The notes under the pieces: model-generated
What the model was told of the DNA's origin: nothing
What the model saw: only the letters and a program-made list of their open reading frames with translations
Databases searched by the model: none
Assembly (NCBI GenBank): GCA_034422115.1
Contig: DAOUJW010000012.1
Span: forward strand, 1 to 57,128
From: DAOUJW01 sp034422115
GTDB lineage: Bacteria > Chloroflexota > Dehalococcoidia > Lucifugimonadales > UBA2985
Direction of reading: 5' to 3'
Length of the DNA stretch: 57,128 bases
Shown: positions 52,588 through 57,128 of the stretch, piece after piece
Position numbering within the stretch: position 1 is the first letter of the stretch
Layout: each line of letters starts with the position of its first letter
Made by a program: the position numbers and the translations under genes

Positions 52588-53727
52588 ATGATTGAATGGC
52601 TTGGCATTGAGCACCTCTTTGAGCTTTCCCGCACGGAGGCGATTGCGGGGTTCTTCACGCCCTTCGCGATCTTTGCCGCTTTCTTCCTGGTGCAGTTCAT
52701 ACTGCCGGGCAGGCGGGTTACGGGCTACGTCATCAACCCGGAGACCGGCCAACCTCGCAACTACAAGCTGAACGGCATTCTGGTCTTTGCAATCGCCCAG
52801 ATAGTCTGGGCCTTCGAGTTCACCGGGATGCCACGCGACTGGTTCTACCGCTCCTCCATCTACGCCGTGGCCGGCGGCACGGTCTTCTGCTTTTTCTTCT
52901 CAATCTACGCGGTGTTCAGCCAGCCGCAAGGCAGCATAAAGAACCCGTTCCTCGCTTTTTGGGAAGGGCGCGCCCTTGAGCTGCCGTTCTTCAACGAGCG
53001 CTTTGACCTGAAGATGTACCTGTATCTTGTCGGCGGGACTATGTTGTCCCTCAACGCCCTGTCCGGGGCTGCGTACCACTACGACCGCTTTGGCGAGGAC
53101 TTCAACCCGGGCGTTTTTCTGTACGCGGGGTTCCTGACCTTCTACGTCATGGATTACTTCGTCTTTGAGCGCGTCCAGCTGTACACCTACGACCTGATTC
53201 ACGAACGCCTCGGCATGAAGCTGATATGGGGCGGCCTTGTGATCTACGGCTGGCTGTACATCCTCCCGCTGTGGGGCATGGCCGCGTACCCGGACCCCGG
53301 CTTCTCGTCGGCATGGACGAATGTATGGCTCGCGGTGTCCGTTGCGCTGTTCCTGGTCGGGTGGGGCATCTCGCGCGGCGCCAACATGCAGAAGTACACG
53401 TTCAAGCGATGGCCAGACCGCAAGTTCCTCGGCCTCATAGAGCCCAGGTACATTGAGGCCGGCGACCGGAAGATCCTGTGCAGCGGGCTGTGGGGTTTCG
53501 CCCGGCACTTCAACTACCTGGGCGAGGGGTTCCTCTCCTTCTCGATAGGCCTGGTATTCGGCTACTTCACAAATCCTTGGGCCTGGACCTACTTCGTGTT
53601 CATCACATCTCTGTTCACGTGGCGACAGCGTCAGGACGACACCGCCTGCGCCGAGAAGTACGGCGCCGAGAAGTGGGCGGAGTATCGGGCGCGGGTGAAA
53701 TACCGGATTCTACCCGGCATCTATTGA
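52588..53727 (+). CDS. ERG4/ERG24-family sterol reductase-like membrane enzyme
   Basis: 379 residues, about nine or ten hydrophobic helices. The C-terminus is strongly diagnostic of the ERG4/ERG24 family: LCSGLWGFARHFNYLGEGF, WRQRQDDTACAEKYGAEKW and YRARVKYRILPGIY, the segments that form the NADPH and active site in delta-14 and C-24(28) sterol reductases. It would reduce a double bond of a sterol-like or other polycyclic or isoprenoid lipid in the membrane. Eukaryotic relatives make ergosterol and cholesterol; bacterial members are less well studied. No oxidosqualene cyclase or other sterol gene is nearby. A hairpin follows the gene. Confidence 0.9.
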   Translation: MIEWLGIEHLFELSRTEAIAGFFTPFAIFAAFFLVQFILPGRRVTGYVINPETGQPRNYKLNGILVFAIAQIVWAFEFTGMPRDWFYRSSIYAVAGGTVFCFFFSIYAVFSQPQGSIKNPFLAFWEGRALELPFFNERFDLKMYLYLVGGTMLSLNALSGAAYHYDRFGEDFNPGVFLYAGFLTFYVMDYFVFERVQLYTYDLIHERLGMKLIWGGLVIYGWLYILPLWGMAAYPDPGFSSAWTNVWLAVSVALFLVGWGISRGANMQKYTFKRWPDRKFLGLIEPRYIEAGDRKILCSGLWGFARHFNYLGEGFLSFSIGLVFGYFTNPWAWTYFVFITSLFTWRQRQDDTACAEKYGAEKWAEYRARVKYRILPGIY

Positions 53728-53754
53728 GCAGGCTTTTTGGGAGTGTTCAGCCTC

Positions 53755-53791
53755 GGGTTTCGGCTGGCGGCTTGGCCGGGAGCCGAAACCC
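53755..53791 (+). terminator. Hairpin after the sterol-reductase-like gene
   Basis: GGGTTTCGGCT pairs with AGCCGAAACCC, an 11-bp stem, without a clear U run. A probable transcript end. Confidence 0.5.
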
Positions 53792-53796
53792 CGCAG

Positions 53797-53825
53797 TTTA
53801 CTTATCCTGCGCCTAATCGTATACT
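53797..53825 (+). promoter_or_regulatory. Promoter of the A-T-R enzyme gene
   Basis: TTTACT (53797-53802), a 17-base spacer and TATACT (53820-53825), 50 bases before the ATG. Confidence 0.5.
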
Positions 53826-53875
53826 AGGGGTCTTACTGGTTCCCCCGCCAGCTTTTCTGGATTGAGCGTTCCATC

Positions 53876-56860
53876 ATGATTGCAACGGATGTGTGCATAC
53901 ACGGTTTGTTCAAGGCTCAGGCCGCCGAGACCCCGGACGCAATCGCGGTGGTGTCCGGCAGCGAGCAGCTAACCTACTCGGAGCTTGACCGGGCAACCGA
54001 TTCCCTTGGGGCTTATCTCCGCCATCACGGGGTATCGCCCGATGACCGCGTGGGCGTCCTTATGGAGACCTGCCAGGATTACGTCGTTGCCTGCATCGGG
54101 GCGCTCAAGGCCGGAGCCGCTTTTGTGCCCCTGGAACTGGACTCCCCGGACCATCTGCTGAAGGCCATTGTCGCAGAGGCAAAGCCGAAGGTCGTGATAA
54201 CCAAATCGAAGCACGTCTCCCGCTCCGGTCTTGGAGCCGACGTCCACGTGCTGGCGCTGGACAGCGACCGGTCCTGGAGCACGTCCCAGGCCGAGTCGGA
54301 CACTCCGGTCGTCACGAGCGAGAACCTGGCGTTCGTGCCCTACACCTCCGGCACCACCGGCGATCCCAAGGGAGTGATGCAGACCCACGGCGCCGTCGTA
54401 TCGTCCTACTTAGGGCGGTACAAGTTCAGCTCCTATCAGGTTGGCGACAGGGTTGCCTGCAACATCTTCTTTATCTGGGAGTTCCTCCGCCCGCTGCTCA
54501 GGGGCGGGACGGTCTACGTGATTCCTGACGAGGTTATTTTCCTGCCGCGCGCCCTGACCGAGTTCATCTCCGAAAACCGCATATCCGAGGTCCTGTTCAC
54601 TCCGTCCCTGCTGCAGGGCGTCCTGAATTCGGCTGACGCCGGAGACCTGCGAAGGCAGCTGGAGTCTCTACGGGTTGTCTGGCTGAACGGCGAGGTTGTA
54701 ACGGCCAGCCTTGTGGAACAGGCTTCGAATGTGCTTTCAGACGCCGCCCGCGTGCTGAACACCTACAGCATCTGCGAGACCCACGACGTCTGCACTGTCG
54801 ACCTGAAGGAGTGCGACTGGGACGGACGGGACGTCTGCCCGGTGGGGCTCCCCATGGACGGCGTGAAGGTGCGGGTGCTCCCGGAAGGAGAGTCCTCACT
54901 GGCTGCTATGGGGGTGGGAGAGCTGTACATAAGCGGGTCTGGCCTGGCCAGGGGCTATCTGGAGAGAGAAGACCTGGACAAGCAGAAGTTCCTTCAAATG
55001 GGCGGCGAGAGATACTACGCCACGGGGGACCTTGCCGAGGTCGATTATCAGGGGATGGTAACCATAAGCGGCCGCAACGATTCGATGGTCAAGATCAGGG
55101 GGTACAGCGTCTATCTGAGCGGTATCGAGGAGGTGCTCAGGAGGCACTGCGACGTGCTCGACGCTGTGGTTACGACAGAGGCCGAGGACGAGACCAACAA
55201 ACGCCTCATCGCTTACGTCGTCCGCAAGCCGGGCGCCGCCTGGCGTCTTGACGCGCGGAGCGGCACCAGCAAAGACCTGCGGAATCTGCTGGAGCGATAC
55301 CTCCCACACTTCATGGTGCCAAGCCGGTACATGGAACTGGACGAGCTTCCCATCAACCAGCAGACGGGCAAGCTTGACCGCAAGTCTCTCCCGAACTTCG
55401 AGAGAACCGAGGTACGCGCCTTTAGCCGGGTCGTGAATCCCGAGCTTGCAACCACGGCAGAGATTCGCTTGGCGCTGCGTGAGCTGTGGGCCGAAGTCCT
55501 GGGCATTGAGAAGGGGTCGCTGGACGACGACTGGAGCTTCTTTGAGCTTGGCGGCCACTCCCTGTCCGGCCTGGAGCTGACCCTGGCTATGGAGCGGGCA
55601 TTCGGCGTCAAGCTCCAGGCGACCGAAATCTACGACTACCAGACCATCAACAGGCTGGCGGCCCATTTGGGCGGCGATAGAAGCTCCTCTGAGGCTTCCG
55701 GGATTTCCCTGGCCGAGGAGGCGCGCCTGCACCCCGGCATTGCGCCGGCCGGCGGGGCGAGTTGCACCAGCTTGAGTGAAGCGGCCTCGGTATTCGTGAC
55801 GGGCGCTACGGGTTTCGTGGGCGCTTTCCTGCTTGACGAGCTACTGCGCTCGACCAACCAGGACACCAGGTTCTACTGCCTGGTGAGGGACAAGGCTGCA
55901 CAGGGAATGCAAACGACTAACCGGGTATTGGACACGCTGAGGTTCTACGATCTGCCGGGCCAGGCGCTCAGCGATCGCATAGTCCCTGTGAACGGCGACC
56001 TGACTCAGCGCCAGTTCGGGCTGGAGGATGGCGAGTTCAACCGGCTCGCTGAAAGCATTGACCTGATCTTTCACTGCGCAGCTTCGGTCAACTACGTCTA
56101 TAACTATGAAGCAAGTAAGCCGCACACGGTGGGCGGGACTGAGGAGGTGCTCAAGTTCGCCTGTCATGCAAGGACCAAACCGGTGATTTACGTCTCGTCG
56201 AACGGGATCTTCCCGGGAGGGGACGCTACGCCATACCTGGAGAACAGGGAGATAGGCGGCTGGGCCAACAGGATGGAGGGCGGTTACAACCAGGCCAAGT
56301 GGGTTGCGGAGATGCTGGTATGGTCTGCCGAGTCCCGCGGTCTGCCGGTATGCGTTTTCAGGCCGGGCAACGTTGGGCACCACAGCGTCACAGGCGTGGT
56401 CAACCCCAACGACTTTCAGACGTTGATAATGAAGGCCTGCCTCAGGGCCGGATGCGCTCCCCAGGCCCCGGACTGGCTGTTTGAAATGACCCCGGTGGAC
56501 TTTCTGGTCGGCGCCATCGCCAGGATTTCGGACGATCCCTCTCACCTGGGCAGTGTGTACAACATCGTTCAAGGGAATCCGGTGCCTGCCGACCAGGTCT
56601 TCGGCTACATGCAGGGCAACGGGTACGTGGCGGAACGCGTGCCGATTGAGGAGTGGTTGACGAAGCTGGGAGACCTGGCGGACAGAGAGAGCGACCTGGA
56701 GTTGAAGATGCTGGTCCAGTCCCTGGACTCCGTTGAGGGGTACCTGACCGACACCAGCGTCTACGATGTCAGCCGGTTCAGCGAAGTCCTGCCGGGACTG
56801 GGGATGACGCCGCCAGCGGTGGACGTGGACTACGTGACCAGGTTCTTCAGAGGTTCCTAG
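53876..56860 (+). CDS. Single-module adenylation - carrier - thioester reductase enzyme
   Basis: 994 residues in A-T-R order. The adenylation domain (1-510) has the P-loop YTSGTTGDPKGVMQTH (156-171), YYATGDLAEV and a C-terminal Lys in INQQTGKLDRKS. The carrier domain has FFELGGHSLSG, with Ser562 for phosphopantetheine. The reductase is a short-chain Rossmann unit: VTGATGFVGAFLL (641-653) and catalytic YNQAK (Tyr804, Lys808). The enzyme would activate an amino or carboxylic acid, load it on the carrier arm and release it as aldehyde or alcohol, as in Lys2 or carboxylic acid reductases. Substrate unknown; the Asp that binds an amino-acid alpha-amine in amino-acid-activating domains is not evident. 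No phosphopantetheinyl transferase gene is in the window. Confidence 0.9.
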   Translation: MIATDVCIHGLFKAQAAETPDAIAVVSGSEQLTYSELDRATDSLGAYLRHHGVSPDDRVGVLMETCQDYVVACIGALKAGAAFVPLELDSPDHLLKAIVAEAKPKVVITKSKHVSRSGLGADVHVLALDSDRSWSTSQAESDTPVVTSENLAFVPYTSGTTGDPKGVMQTHGAVVSSYLGRYKFSSYQVGDRVACNIFFIWEFLRPLLRGGTVYVIPDEVIFLPRALTEFISENRISEVLFTPSLLQGVLNSADAGDLRRQLESLRVVWLNGEVVTASLVEQASNVLSDAARVLNTYSICETHDVCTVDLKECDWDGRDVCPVGLPMDGVKVRVLPEGESSLAAMGVGELYISGSGLARGYLEREDLDKQKFLQMGGERYYATGDLAEVDYQGMVTISGRNDSMVKIRGYSVYLSGIEEVLRRHCDVLDAVVTTEAEDETNKRLIAYVVRKPGAAWRLDARSGTSKDLRNLLERYLPHFMVPSRYMELDELPINQQTGKLDRKSLPNFERTEVRAFSRVVNPELATTAEIRLALRELWAEVLGIEKGSLDDDWSFFELGGHSLSGLELTLAMERAFGVKLQATEIYDYQTINRLAAHLGGDRSSSEASGISLAEEARLHPGIAPAGGASCTSLSEAASVFVTGATGFVGAFLLDELLRSTNQDTRFYCLVRDKAAQGMQTTNRVLDTLRFYDLPGQALSDRIVPVNGDLTQRQFGLEDGEFNRLAESIDLIFHCAASVNYVYNYEASKPHTVGGTEEVLKFACHARTKPVIYVSSNGIFPGGDATPYLENREIGGWANRMEGGYNQAKWVAEMLVWSAESRGLPVCVFRPGNVGHHSVTGVVNPNDFQTLIMKACLRAGCAPQAPDWLFEMTPVDFLVGAIARISDDPSHLGSVYNIVQGNPVPADQVFGYMQGNGYVAERVPIEEWLTKLGDLADRESDLELKMLVQSLDSVEGYLTDTSVYDVSRFSEVLPGLGMTPPAVDVDYVTRFFRGS

Positions 56861-56965
56861 CAGCTTGACGGCCTGCTAGCTGATTGGCCGCGCCTCCAGC
56901 GGGGTCTCCACCACCTGCCCGCGCCCCAGGCCCCTTCCAGCACGCCGGATGCCGTCGTAAGACAG

Positions 56966-57022
56966 CCCCGCCTGGATTCCGGCCCCCGCATCAAGTGCGG
57001 GACATGCCTTCGCCGGAACGAC
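56966..57022. repeat. GC-rich dispersed repeat (family B)
   Basis: CCCCGCCTGGATTCCGGCCC and CCGCATCAAGTGCGGGACAT resemble 12071-12135 and 29464-29552. The 268 bases after the A-T-R gene otherwise show no gene; a GGGAGAGGGTTGGGGTGAGG string at 57070-57089 looks like another common dispersed sequence. Confidence 0.65.
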
Positions 57023-57128
57023 GGTGAGCGCGCGCCCCAACTTCGGGTTACACAAGTGTTTCCATTTGCGGGAGAGGGTTGGGGTGAGGGGACGTTGCAA
57101 CGGCCAAAGGCCCCGTCCGAGCCGGATC

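Overview
The window looks like chromosomal DNA of an uncultured bacterium, most plausibly a Chloroflexota of the Dehalococcoidia/SAR202 kind. This is an inference from gene content: a form II (AYRGAGR) CoxSLM molybdenum hydroxylase operon with CoxD, CoxE and CoxG partners, a tandem CaiB/BaiF CoA-transferase, several betaine-type ABC transport genes, lipoproteins with plant-type leucine-rich repeats and Pro/Thr linkers, and a giant secreted fibronectin-type-III protein. No rRNA, phage module, plasmid gene or CRISPR array is visible. The DNA is GC-rich; promoters look like ordinary sigma-70 types.

Layout. 1-12 kb: cell-surface and secreted proteins (2354-aa FN3 protein, a Cys-pair repeat lipoprotein, a degenerate tRNA-Ile-like sequence, an LRR + CARDB + metzincin-like lipoprotein). 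11.5-18.2 kb: coxG, divergent from coxS-coxL-coxM-coxD-coxE. 18.3-18.95 kb: a REP-associated tyrosine transposase bracketed by, and containing, copies of a 28-bp palindrome. 19-21.1 kb: a betaine-type permease and binding protein without an ATPase. 21.4-30.5 kb: SulP transporter, a second LRR lipoprotein, a K+ channel, a hicB-hicA-DUF2283 cassette, the double CoA-transferase and a PAC2 protein. 31-39.4 kb: a metal-homeostasis block with a zinc-type ABC importer, a LolD/MacB-like ABC exporter, a CDF exporter with a His/Asp repeat tail, and a divergently read 75-residue peptide that is one-third histidine. 39.5-46.4 kb: two MFS transporters, ChrA, an S51 peptidase, a membrane protein and DNA polymerase IV. 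46.8-51.4 kb: a complete betaine-type ABC system (ATPase with CBS pair, fused double permease, binding lipoprotein). 51.4-56.9 kb: a methyltransferase, a tiny self-contained transcription unit, an ERG24-like sterol reductase and a 994-aa adenylation-carrier-reductase enzyme.

Overlying this are dispersed repeats: five copies of a 190-216 bp MITE-like element with about 25-bp terminal inverted repeats, isolated pieces of its core (one read in frame inside the FN3 gene), a second GC-rich family, and the transposase-linked palindrome. The most unusual items are the His/Cys-rich peptide beside the His-tailed CDF exporter, the LRR-metzincin lipoprotein, the transposase carrying its own palindrome in its coding sequence, and the compact promoter-ORF-terminator unit upstream of the methyltransferase.
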